Shown here in pieces: positions 1 through 13,344 of a stretch of 60,000 nt of DNA. Origin of the DNA: Chrysomallon squamiferum. Taxonomy: Eukaryota > Mollusca > Gastropoda > Neomphalida > Peltospiridae. The notes under the pieces are model-generated. The model saw nothing but the letters and a program-made list of their open reading frames with translations, did no database searches and was not told where the DNA came from. The stretch lies in assembly GCA_012295275.1 (NCBI GenBank), contig CM022671.1, positions 13,621,178 to 13,681,177 of the forward strand, given 5' to 3'. The position numbers and the translations under genes were made by a program. Positions within the stretch are counted from its first letter, which is position 1; every line of letters starts with the position of its first letter.

Positions 1-1840
1 CAAAATGATTCATTTAAAAATACTCGCAATATTGACCATACAACAGAAAGGAATCAGACATCACACATAGAGGAAACAAAGGAATGAAAGAAAGTGAAAA
101 ACAATTATCTAAATTAGTTTTATTTAAGATTTTTTTAGTATTATAAATATGGATGTCATTTCAGTTCAGTCCATACTGTTCCTTGCATCAAATAAAACCA
201 TTATGTTTGCTTTAACAGTTTTCATTTTCCATGACAATGAATAATTTTACAAATCTTTTTTCATAATCCAGTAACAGAAAAAAAGGACTGCAGTAAAAAT
301 GTATGAGAAAACATCATGAATAATTTATTTTTATTATTTATTTTTTTCCTTCCTTCCTTTTTTTTTTTCTTTCCTGATTTATTTAGTTATATAGTCATTT
401 ATTTAATTTAAAGAACAGTGGAAAAGAAGCTGAAAAGACTGAACTTCATCTCCTAGGTAACATCACTTCATCAGGAGAACTTGGTCTGCAAACTCCAGAC
501 TTAAGAAGAAGACCAAGAAAAAAATAAGAGCTACATTAGCTGAACTGAAGCAAGAAGAGGTATGATTTAAAAATAAAAAGTAACATTTATTTCTAAGATT
601 ACTAAAATATATAAATAACTGTTCTAATGCTGATTTTGGTAAAAGAAAAAAAAATATCTTAATATATGTTGAATACTTTGATATAATAACAAATATTATA
701 TAAGAAATATTATATATAAGAAATATAAAGGAACCTACTTTACATCCAATTTTGTAGTAATACGATATCACATTATAGTTAATACTGAGAAATTGTGAGA
801 GAAACTAAACACAAAATAATTATTAATTAGAAATTTATTTTTAAAATGTAATAATAAAACTCTTAAATTGAGAAGAATTTTTTTTAATTATTATTATTTT
901 TGTTTTTCAATTTACTCGATCATTTCTAACTATTTAATTTGTTTACAGATTAATCATTTATGCAATGTAAACAAGATCCATGTTTACAGCACTGGGCTAC
1001 TGAACACCCACACCCATACAGATGCACACATTCTAGTTATGCTACATGTATGTATATTCAATTTTTCTTTTTGTTGATAGTAGTGATGTATTTTCAATGG
1101 TTTTAAATATTTTTGTGTTTAGATAAAAATACACCAAAAAGAACATTAATCACAATAGCAGTTTATATAAGCAACAAAAGATAATAACACAATGGTTGAT
1201 TTCATATAGATAGAACTTTCAGGATATGTTATTATTTTACCATTATTCCTTTAAAGCATACTCATATATTCTGTTTGAAATTCTGCTTCTCATGTCTGTT
1301 ATATTATTAGTATTTATGAATCGTGTTTCAGAGACAAGGTTTGATGGCTTATGCTCCCACAGGTTCAGGTAAATCAGCAGCTTTCGTTATTCCAATTTTC
1401 CATCATCTCAAAAAACCTTGGATTCCAAGCTCTCATCCTCACACCCACCAAAAAATTTGCAAAACAGGTTAAAAATATCTAATTTTAAAGGTACTGGGTG
1501 ACAATATTGTTTTGAGGGTTATGTCCTTCCTCAAAAATAAAATAATAAAAAATATATAATTTACTTCTTTATCTAGATTGCATACTTAAATTTTTTATCA
1601 ATATTTAAAAAATGAAATCTAAGTTGTTTAATAAAGTTAGTACTTTTTAATTATTTTTTATTCATAGTATTTTTCAGTAAGCTGTTTTGCACATTTAATT
1701 TATGGATTGTTTCTGAGTTAATGATTGTATTTTTATCTCATTTTTGTAATATTTTGATTACTTTTAATTTCTAAAATCTCTCTCTCTCTCTCATTAAAAA
1801 CTAATCATTTGTTTATTTTTTTCATTCTTTGGCAGTGGTA

Positions 1841-1912
1841 TTATTATAATAATAATAATAATAATAATAATAATCATGATCATAATCATAATCATAATCA
1901 TAATCATAATTA

Positions 1913-1950
<38 letters not shown>
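1841..1950. repeat. Compound (AAT)n/(CATAAT)n/(ATT)n microsatellite
   Basis: AAT units, then a block of CATAAT-type hexamers, then ATT units, inside an intron of the DDX52 pseudogene. A 30-base T run follows at about 2118-2147. Confidence 0.9.
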
Positions 1951-1951
<1 letters not shown>

Positions 1952-2112
1952 GACTACTATTCAGTTTACAGTCATTTCATTAAATAAAATAATTATAAAA
2001 ATAATATAAAAGTATTTTATCTCTTTTCAGATGTAATGGTTACAACTCCAGAGTGGTTTACTTACTAAAACAGACTCAGGCTCCTCCGTTAGTAAACCTC
2101 AGCAAGTAACTT

Positions 2113-2148
<36 letters not shown>

Positions 2149-3970
2149 TGTGTTGTAAAATAAATCATAACTTTATTACAGAAACATTGTAACTAAACAT
2201 TAAATTTAATTTTAATGTATACAGTTATTCCAAATTTTACTTGTTCAGAGACAAATCATGAAACAAGTATGTATCATTTTGAAATGAACACTTCTTACAT
2301 TATTTTGTTATTTTTATTTACAGTATTGAGAGGCTTGTAGTGGATGAGACAGACAAATGATTGCATGAAGGCAAAACTGGATTTAGAGATCAGGTTGAGA
2401 TAAAGTATTTTTTATTTAGTGAATATGTTGTTAATCGATTTTACACACTTTTTTTCATTTATTATTTATTAATTTTCTTTTCTTTTGTTACTACCAATAA
2501 TATTACTGCATATTTTAAAATGTCTTTTAATTATTGTCTGTTGCTTTCTATTAATAGTTACCTGAATATGTGAAATATTTGTTAGAATTCAGTATCTTTG
2601 TTATAAATAATTAGATTATAAAAAAAATGTTAACTGCAATGCATGGAATCAATTACAGATTAATGAAATATTTTATTTATTTTTTATTTGTATTTTTTTT
2701 TTTATACCAAATATAATTTAAAATTTTTGCAGACATTCAGCAACAGAAAATGTAGAACAGGAATTGTTGTTTGTGAGTACAGAGTGCAAGAAATTAATGG
2801 CCAAAAAGAAAATTTCAAACAGAAGGTAAAAGTATGAATTTTCATCTTTTAAATTACAATTTTAAAAATAAATAAATAAGTAACCCCCACCCCAAAAAAT
2901 AATAAACATAAAAAAGCAACCAATTAAATAAAATAAAGTAAACAAACATACACCAGAAAATCTTGATGTTTAAGAGAATCAAAGAATAAGATTATTTTCA
3001 TGATGTTTAAAGAGTACAGGGAATGCAGCCAACTGAGTTAATTTTTTTTCGGTACAAGGAAAAAACAAAAACACTTTTTCATGAATTTTATAGACAGTTA
3101 AGCAATAAGGAAGAATTCATAATTATTAGTTAACATAAATATATATTTTCTTGCCATATTCGTGAGAATGTATATACAAATTTCAAATATTTGTTACATA
3201 ATTAATTTACAAATTAATTCAGCAAGATAACATAGTTGTAAAGTTTCCGATGTGGAAAGATTTGGGTGTTAATCTCTACAAAGATGATATATTTTATTCT
3301 TGTTATTATTGTTATTTTTTATATTTTATTATTATTATTATTATTATTGTCTTTTTAATTCTGTTGTTCATTTAGTTTATGATAGAAACATAAATGTAAT
3401 ATTAAATGTTGATTATAAATTATATACAGTTTTATTTTGTCAAATGCCATATTATAAACATATTTATTTATTTTTGTTATTTATTTATTTATTTAAAATT
3501 TAATTTGTTTTTCTCTTTAAATTTTAATAGATACATAAATATAATATTAAATGATAATTATAAATTATACAATTTTATTTTATTAAATACCAAATTGTAA
3601 AGATACTTATGTTTTATTTTATTTATTTCCTTATTTATTCGAATTTAAAAAAAAAAACAATTTCTCTTTAATTTGTGATAGATATATAAATACGTTAAAA
3701 GATAATGATAAGCTGTATGATTTTATTTCACTAAATGCTTTGAGAGTTATCGAGATTCTTAATTTTCTGCAAACTGTTTCGTTGTACCATAAAATTCCAT
3801 TTATTATAGCAGAAAACTTATAATTAGTTATTTGTTGTTGTTTTTTGGCTTTGTTTTTTTAATTTATTATATTATTATTATTCTTTACAGGTAGAAAGGG
3901 TTGTTCAGGAAACAGGACAAAAGCAATTTCTTTCTTCAGAGAGGATGACACAATAAATCGCAGACTTTAA

Positions 3971-5651
3971 TAACAATAGTAAATTTATTTTTTTCATTAT
4001 TTTAATTTTATTAAAATTATTATTATTATTTATTTTATTTTTTTCAAATAAGTCACCTACATGTCAAACCTTTCAATCTCCTTTTTCTGTTTTTGTTTTT
4101 AGTTGTGGGGGTTTTCTTTCTATCCTTATTTATTTAGTTAGTTGGTTTATGATACAAAACATTTAGGGGATTTGTAATTACTTATTTAAAATTACTTATT
4201 CTTATTTTCATTATTATAGTTGATCACAGCAGTAATGTGGAAAAGATAAATGCACTAATAAATGAACAATTAATTAAAATTATTTGATTAAGGTAATATA
4301 AGTGTTAAATCATTCTCAATAATTTTCATTTATATAATAAAATTAAAAGCATTAATATAAAAAACAATTTTTTTTATTTTTATTTTTGACTTCAGAACAA
4401 GTTTAACTTATGAGCTATACAATTATAGATAGGTATTTCGGTTGGTCATTTGAATACCACATGAACAGCTACATATTTTAAAGTATCATGGATTATATGT
4501 TATAAGTAATGCTTTGTAGTAAGTCAGCATATGGGCTTTGTATGTGTCATTAAACTGTTCCTATCACTGTATTACTATCAGTACCATTTAGTTAATTCTC
4601 ATAAATTTTCACATAATTAGCAAAAATTGATGTCTCATTCACCGTTACCAAGATGAATCTTTTTTTTTCTTCTATTTTATGACTATGACCGTCAAGTATG
4701 TAATTTTGCAATTGATCCCTACATGTACTGAAATTCACTGTGCTATAAGTTTGGAAACATTTCCAATAGGAATAGTGAATCAATACAGTTTTAATTTATA
4801 ATAAGGTGTGGTCACATTGCATATGTTGCCATGCAGTACAACCTGTAATTGTATATTTTATTCCTATTATTATTATTATTTGCTTACAATGCTTTTACTT
4901 AGAAAATCTATATATAACTACATGTTACTGATGTTTGTAATCATTCTTTGTGTGGTGATGTTCCTGCCACTATTTCCCATACATTATCTGAAAACATCAT
5001 ATAAGTGTAAAAATGAGCATGGTATGTTACTATGTGCTATAAAATGATATTCCAATTGTCACTTATAAAAATTTATAAAACTGATGTTTTAACATGAAAT
5101 GACACTTTCTAAATAATTATGAGAAAACATGATAAAAACATTATTTCTGTCTAACAAAATGGATTGCATTTCTAAACCTACTTTAAAAATCTAAATAAAT
5201 AAATATATTTGCTCTCACTGACACGAGCAAACTGTGTATATAATCTGTGATGTCTGCTAAAAAAATTGGCAAATATTTATTGAGTAATATTTATATATTG
5301 AAGTGTCATCTGTCAGATTTATGTTGAATATACCTTTCTTTTAGATGTTGAGATCTGAGTTTAAATTAAGGATGCAAATGATGTTAAGAATTGAGTGAAA
5401 AGGTATGGTATTGTTTCAATGGTTCATTGGTGGCAGTTGTTTCAAATTACTTTCCTTGTCCAAATGGTCACATATACGTTTTTTGCATAGTACATTAAGT
5501 TTTAAAAAATAAAAAAAGATAAAAATGAAATATATAGGATTAATCTTCTCACCAATGTAATAATCATCTATATTTCTATTTTACATTTCAGCAGAAGATG
5601 AATTTTTCTTTGACCTCACTCAGATTAGTTTGTCACTGCCTACAGACACAA
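3971..5651. other. Intron-like stretch within the DDX52 pseudogene, no exon seen
   Basis: AT-rich sequence between two pseudogene remnants. The short ORFs at 4592-4783 (minus) and 4808-5047 (plus) have no recognisable motif, and their composition matches their surroundings. The helicase-domain-2 exons expected in this part of DDX52 are not visible here or earlier. Confidence 0.5.
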
Positions 5652-6254
5652 AAGAAGAATCCAGGTCATCCAGTTTTCAATAATAATAACATGCTAACAA
5701 CATTATTACAATACTGGATGATTTTAAAAGGAAAATGTAAACATGTCGCAGAAGGTAAGAAGAGAGAGACATTAATAACTTTATAAATAGCAATGGTGTA
5801 TAGAACATATGGCTATGAATAGAGAATTACACCTTAGATATATTTTTATTTATTTCTGCACTAGTTTACATTTATGAATCATAAAAATATTGCAAAGGTA
5901 ACTTTATGTTTTTGTTAAATTGTTTTTCTGTTTGTTTTTGGTTTTTTGCTTAACCTCTTTAAGCAAAAATTATAAATAAAAATTTAGATAGGAGACTGGT
6001 ATATGAAGAAGGTAAGTGAAGAAGAATTGTCCTGGATGATTAATATAATTATTTTAATTTACTTCTTACTCTGCATCGTCTGCTTCTGTTTAATTGATTC
6101 ATTTCTATTTTATTTTTATAAAATTTATTGTGATTTATTAATGGTGAATTACAGAAAGCATTTTTCTTCTTTCACTAGATATGTCAGAACAGAAGAAAAT
6201 AATTTGAGAGGTATCAACAAGAAGAATGCATTTGAAAGTGGAATCCAAGAATGA

Positions 6255-7637
6255 TGATTTGTGGAAGAAGAAGGATACTTAAAATATGAAATTCATTGAT
6301 ACATTTCATTTTTGAGGTGTATATTCAGTATTGTATGCGTTACATTCTGCTGTTTCTAAAATGTGCAGATGTCAGTTTTATAAAGTGGTGTTGATGTACT
6401 TTTGTCAGTTCTTATCATTTCAAGGAATGGGCTGCAGTTAACTGATCTGTCCTCATTAGGACAATTAAGTTATTTCCTGTTGAAGCCATTCCTCCTTTCA
6501 GATGCAAACAATGTTTTTTTTTTTTGGGGGGGGGGGTTTGACTCTGAAGATTTTTAAAATATCTTATTGAGCCCATAGAAAGACAGCAGCAATAAAAAAA
6601 TAATTTACTACATGACAGTAGTTAATGTTTAACAATAAAGATGTTAAAGAAATATTGTTTTTCTCATTTCTTGATTACATTATTTTTTGAAAACAAAGTA
6701 AAGAACTCTGATAGCATAGGGATTCTTTCTTCTTTTGTTTTTTCTTTTTAACCAAACTGACATGTACATGACACATCTATGTTTGTGGTAATGGTTTTTG
6801 CTGTTCTAATTGTAATTTAATATCAAACAAACAAATATACACAGAATATACTCACAGAAAGAATATATAGACTAATAGAGAGACAAAGAAACATTAAATT
6901 GTTTAAAGTGTAAATTTGTATATTATAAATAATATAATTACTGTATATCTAGTGATAGAATATCACCGTACAATTCCCAAGTAGTCCAAAGGCCAAAGAG
7001 TTCACTTTGTAATAGTTATAACTGGAATGTATCTCTGTAAGTAATTTCTCACACTTTTGATTTCCTTAAAACTTTCACAGATATTTACTATTTAAAATAT
7101 TAACTTCATTTTAATTATTTTAAGCAGGACTGTATACATGTTTTTATTTAAAATTAAACAAATTATTATTAATTTTTTTAATTTCTAATGATGCTGAAAT
7201 GTTAATATAAACAAATATATTTGGGGAGTGTATATAAGTAGAGGTTTTAAGAAAACAAAAACAAAATTGTAATAAACAATGATGACAAGATATTATTTGA
7301 AAACTTATAAAATTAATATTAAGTTTCAAGAAATAACTGATACGGTTTCATAAAAAGAATTTTAAAAAAATAAAAAATAAATAATAGTAAGGTGTCATAA
7401 AATACTCAAAAAATAAATACAAATGCAACAATAAGGTGCCATAAAATACACAAATTCTCCTCCCATAAAAAAACATAAATAACTACTTTCTGTTAGTGAC
7501 CAAAGTTTGACATTATCAACTGCTCTCTTACATGATCACTATATAAAAACTATATCAGTGATTTCTAATGTCAGTGAACAATACCTGACAGTTTTCTAAT
7601 TTAACTGTTCAGTAGTGTACAATGGGTTGGTTGTCAG
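6255..7637. other. Gene-free spacer, probable 3' ends of flanking genes
   Basis: Follows the terminal stop of the DDX52 remnant; an AATAAA hexamer lies near 6633. A G run after poly-T occurs at about 6512-6537. It probably also holds the 3' UTR of the minus-strand unknown gene, whose stop is at 7638-7640. No coding exon was recognised. Confidence 0.5.
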
Positions 7638-8546
7638 TTACACAGTTGTAATTCCAGAATTTTGTCCAGTCCCATAAAGAAAAAATCTGAAAAATAAAAT
7701 ATTTGCATACTGGAAGAGAAATTTTTTAAAAAGAACAAAACAAAAATAAAATATTACCGTCTATAAAGTGAATGAAATCTTCAGCATTAATTCATTCCGT
7801 TTCAAACTAGAGCTACTGATATTTACATTTAAGTCTTGTTAGGGATTTCAGAGAGAGAAAAAACTGGTTATATATAGCCATTATCTACTTTATTAAATGA
7901 AAATCTAAAACTGCCAATTACATGATACCAATTTTCACGGGAACTGAAGAATGAAACTGAATTGGCTTCACAACAAACTAATCAATACAAATTTGTTTTC
8001 AGATAATAACCATATTAAGACTGTTTTTCACAATATGGCTGTTTACTATAAAACAATTTACAAATTTATAATAATAATAAAAAAAGTTTCATATGAAAAT
8101 ACTAAGATGTTTTAATTAATATTCAATTATACTTTGGTTATTTTAAAAACATATACTTTTTTAAAAGAAAGTTTTGATAACTTTATTATTTGTTTTTTAA
8201 TTTAAAAGTAGTAGAATGACAACACATGCTGATGCAGCACTTTTCCTGGTAACTGCACCCATTACACGATATGCTGAATTAACATAGAAAAGCGTACCTG
8301 CAACAGCAACGAATACTTAAACTGCCATCCACATCAGACAACGGTTCCATTTTATCCTTTTGGAAAGTTGTGAAACACTGACGCAAGTCCATCAGTTTAG
8401 GCAGAAGTGTATCCAGCATTAACACAGAACACATGCAGCTATCGTATTTCCTGGTATATTATTATATACATTCCAATTTTTCCTCAAACAGTATCTGTTT
8501 CTCCTCTTCTATTACTATATCTTCAGTCGACATAAGCCGTGAATAA

Positions 8547-8585
<39 letters not shown>

Positions 8586-9590
8586 ATGATAAGCTTGGAC
8601 TTTTCAAAAGAAAAACAAAATTAAAATAATGCAAAGTGAAATGACGACAGTAAATAAAGTTCAGCAAAAAAAAAAAATCAACCTTAGTTTTACAATATAT
8701 ATATATATATATATTTAGTATGACAAAAAAAAAAAAAATAATAATAATAATAATAGATGACTTTGCACTATAAAATTTGCAGTCGTTCAACTTTTCTTTT
8801 TTTAGTGGGTTTTTTTTATTATTAGGGGTAGACACGCCTTCTGGTTATTACATATTTATGCTGGATTTGAAAAACAATAGCAAATACTTGGTTATAGAGT
8901 TATCTCCTATGATAACTTGTTCGGTTAACCAACCGATAACTCTTTGACGCAACGGTTTTAAAAGTTCGCTGGCTTCACTTAGCACATTTAGCTTTACAAA
9001 CTGCAACAGTCAACGGAAACGAAAAAGATTAGCAGACTTATCTATCCCTATGTGTTGGCACATCCTTCTTTCAGTTGGATGGCGAATTCGTACGTATATA
9101 TGATAGATAATGACAATTACTTGCGATACTATAAATATTATTATTTCCGTTACAATAAAAGAATAGGGAGAAAAAATCAACCATTAAATCGACTTTTTTT
9201 ATGTAAATATTTATTTTTGAACCGAAGGATATCAAATACAGAACAAGTGCATTATGTAATATGATAACGATGTATTGGATAAACAAATTTAAAAAAAGAA
9301 AAAACAAAAGCCATGCATTTTTTTGTTTTTATTCTTTTCTTTTGTTATTATTTGTTTAATGAAAGGCAATTGGTATAGCATATATATATTTGTGAATTAT
9401 TAAATACAGCTGTCAAGATTAGCAATATGTAATATGTTCAGTAAGGTGGTGAACTAAGGAAAACGGAGTTCATTATATACTCCTGTTCACATACTTATTT
9501 AAAAGAATTAGTCAATCAGAAACCTTCATAACAGTATGTGCATGGGGTTCACTTGTGTTAAGAAATCTGTTCTGGTCTCTTATAAAGTAA

Positions 9591-9637
<47 letters not shown>

Positions 9638-12600
9638 AAACAAGAAAAAAACGAAAATACTTCATTAAACTGAACATAATAAAGCATCTGGATGTTGGCA
9701 TTATTTTGTTGACAACATATTTCAGTAAAATCCTCTAAATAATGAAACAGACATAATGTAAAAATATCCAATAAAAATAGCATAAACAACCCTGGTATAA
9801 TATTTTAAATTACTCACTATAATTTGTAACGATTTCCCAAGCATTGATTTATTAATTAAAGCATCTCGCTAAGCCAAATGGAAACAAATTGCAACACTCA
9901 ACAGAAGAGCGGAAAGAGAGAAAAGACTAGCAGAGTTATCGATCGTTGCAAACAGTCGAACAGGCCCACCACTTCCATCTTTCAATTTGATGGCGCCTCC
10001 ATATGCCATTGCTCCATATGACGGCATCAGGTGAAGATTTGCCACATTCTCGAAAATCACGATCTTATATTGACACAACATGCGATGAACAATAAACGTT
10101 TTGCTGATTCCAAGATCGGGGGAAGGCGTGTCTACGCCAATGGCATAGATATTTCTGTTTGTGACCAACCATTCCACAGCGCTGGCCACCAAGCCTGGAT
10201 AATGAAATTCCTTTTGAGAACCTCTGTCTCTGGGGTTAAACATCCGATGCCAGTTCGGATAGCGGTCTGCCCAGCCAAAGATAAAGAATAAAAACGCTTT
10301 GTCTGGAATCATGACATTGTTTTCTTCCCACTGAATCAAGGTTTCGTTAGTGACACCGAAGTCAATATTACTTGCCGCTTCTGCAGAAACATTCACAACA
10401 ACAGCGGGTCCAACGAGACGACTTATGGGAATCTCATGGGCCTTCCATGCTGCTCTGCAGAAGTGTCGAGGTGCATCAAAATGAGTCCCAAGGTGTTCGG
10501 CGACTCCAAACCAGTTCATTTCAACCCTGGAAAAAAAGATTAATGTTATACTACAATCACAATAATTTTTTGTTTCGTTTTAAGTTGATGTAATCTCCTT
10601 TGAACTTTTCTTCTTGTTAGTTTAAACTTGGATTGTAAATTCAATGGTGAAGTATGCTTTATCTAGTTTGGGGTCCGAAACAATATGTAAATTTTACACT
10701 TGAAATTAAATTGTTTACAGTCTGTGTCTATTCACAGTTCTTGGCATTGCTATCTCTTCGTTGATGTTTGCAGCCATATCAGCTGGACCAGCATATCAAA
10801 CTGAATCCGACATCCAGTTCAGCTCGAAAACCATTCAGAGCATGAGATGATACACATATATGGACATCAATTTTATTTATTTATTTATTCATTTATTCTT
10901 CATGTAATTTTTGTGTATGTGTGTGTGTGCCTGTGTTTAGGTTGGGTGTGTTTCCGTGAAACTCGGACACCCTTATAAACATCACTGAAATATGTTAATC
11001 ATAAATCATCAGCATTAAATTGTTTAACGTATATCTTGTGTCTGTAATATTTATTAATTGATTCTTTAGTTCATTTTATACTATATGTTTAATAATGTTA
11101 TTAAATAGCTGCAGAATGCAAATTTTCACAAACATACTGATTTAGCAATTTGCTTCTAGATTTCGAGGTTATGTTAAAGTTATGTTCATTTCCATAATAA
11201 ATTTTAATGATTTAAGCCTAATGTAACAACAGATAATGGTAATATTTAAATATATATCTAGTTAAGGTGAACTTACCTTACATTGCCAGAGATATAATGA
11301 ATGAATGATATTAGTAAAACGACAATAAATACATAAATAAATAAATAAATAAATAAATACAACTGATAAAAATAAAATGAAAAAATTACTAATACTTTTT
11401 AATCAGTTTTTACATAATAGACACTGTTTTAGTTTCTTACCAAACACCTGGTGCAATTTCGCCTCTTCTGATAATCGTCATGTTGAGTTTCGGATTGCCA
11501 GGATAACCTTCAGAACGAGGTCCAAGGGAATACGTTAGATCTATAACTCGGAGGTCTGCAGTGACCAGGCAGTATATGCAAAGGAAATTCAACAATCCCA
11601 CAAGCAGTCTCATGTTTGTGAAATATTCCTGTCAGATTAATAATAAACACTTTTAATAATGCAAAATTTCAGTCACACACGCACACAAAGACATACATAT
11701 AAACAATACAGAGAAAACCTGGAACAACTTATTCACAAACCTCACAATCACAGAATTTTGATATCGTGTATAAAATATTCGAATAAGCTGGACGCGATCT
11801 CTCTAAATGAGATTTAACAGTGTTATTTATAGACAATAAATCGAATTAGGACACACACACACACACACAGAGGAGAAAGACTGAATTATAATCGTTCTGT
11901 GTCACATTGTAAGAATACCTTTCTAAACATCTGGTAGAGTTTGTGAAAATGCTGAACTTTGTCTCCAGGTGGTTCCCATTATTAGTCACTAACACGACAT
12001 CTCTGTACTGTTGTAAATCAGAACAACAACAGAGATCACATGATTCCATAGTAACCACGTGTAGGCTGAAGCAGATTTGCTTACTGCTCAAACAGCAAAA
12101 GAAGCAGCACTGTATCCTAGCAACTGTAATTATTTATTACATGTCAAAAAACCACAACCAACAACAACAAAAGTCGTGTTTATTTGTTGTTAACAGCCAA
12201 GGCAAAGTAATAGTTTATGAATCTAACATGCCAATATCACATACACGCACACGCACGCGCACACACACACACACACACACACTCGTATACATGCCGATAG
12301 ATATCTACATATTCGTCCGTTTCACACGTACACATTCAGATTTCGTTGCCTCTATAGCTCTAAACAAAGCAGTTTTAAAATGAAAATGGTTTTCAAAATG
12401 GTCATTTAAGATCTAATCATACAATTAAATTTTAAGAAATAACCTTGAACAATATGTGTTAATAACACATTCCTTCCCCAAAAGTTATATTGCTGGTCAG
12501 TGACCGAAAATAGAGTGTAGAAATGTTTATAGTCATCACATCTTGCCACTACAAACGGTGACTGCTGAATAAATATGTACAAAAACAGGCTGCGGAAAAG

Positions 12601-13299
12601 TTTTCGGTGATAAATAAACATAAACATTCAACGTTTAGTTCATTACAGTAATAATGTAACGGTTGCAAAATATTTTCCGTGGCGCAAGATACCTAAGCTT
12701 TTAATCATCTGTTATAGGATTTCGTGTGACTTTTCTTTCTTCTTATTGTTTCTTTTCTTATCTATTGTTTTTGTTGTTGTTGTTTTAGTGTTAGTATAAT
12801 ATTATATTTTCCCTTCAGACTAAAAAGACAGCTGCAGAATATTTTTTGTTTTGAAACAATGGCTAAATTCTTTTATAAAATGGGATGAAATAAATGAATG
12901 AATTAGTAAATGATAAACATGTTCCTACCTTACAAATGAGGTCGCATAACATTATTGTTAGTCGACTACCAGTAAAACCTCTCAGAACAGTAATAAACAA
13001 ACAGCAATATAAATAAGAGCTTATCTCTGTGTGTGTCTATTTAACTGCTTGCCTGTTTAGTTAGATTGTTAGTTATTTTTGAACTTTAAAATGATATTAC
13101 GGTGAAAATAAAAATCATGAAATTCACCGCGTGTATTTTATTTATAACTTTTTTTTTTAATTTTGTAACCAAAGTTTTTTGAAAACACTAAAAACAGTAC
13201 ATATCTATTATAAGACGTGTTTGTGTGTGTTTGTGTGTGTGTGTGCATTTTTTAATTTCTGTAACCATTTAAATACAGCACTCTATTATAAGACGGGAA

Positions 13300-13344
<45 letters not shown>

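Larger units (their letters stand above)
497..6254 (+). pseudogene. DDX52: Decayed, intron-containing copy of DEAD-box RNA helicase DDX52
   Basis: DDX52 (yeast Rok1) is a nucleolar DEAD-box helicase of 18S rRNA maturation. Exon remnants run in protein order: up to 559 (ending LAELKQEE), about 949-1041 (NKIHVYSTG), 1332-1467 (motif I APTGSGKS, then ALILTPT), 2031-2105 (VMVTTP, then YLLKQ), 2324-2393 (DEAD-box variant VVDETD, then GKTGFRDQ), 2733-2825 (TENVEQELLFV), 3891-3970 (motif-VI-side remnant, AISFFREDD), and weaker C-terminal pieces at about 5652-5754 (HPVF, later YWM) and 6155-6254 (FTRYVRTEE). Most remnants keep AG acceptors and GT donors, so this is not a processed copy. Lesions: a frameshift between HLK and the ALILTPT block, a frameshift after VTTP, and a TGA at 2358-2360 just after VVDETDK. 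Exons for the SAT motif and most of helicase domain 2 (LARGID, HRIGR) are not found. Identity is secure; non-functionality is inferred from the lesions. Confidence 0.8.

Noticed and set aside
10031-10593. Plus-strand ORFs at 10031-10291 and 10372-10593
   Set aside because: They are shadows of the minus-strand cyclase exon.
11919-12091. Minus-strand ORF starting MESCDLCCCSDLQQ, considered as a coding exon
   Set aside because: Spliced to the cyclase acceptor it hits a stop at once; a 5' UTR exon or non-coding sequence is more likely. The plus strand is open too, which adds doubt.
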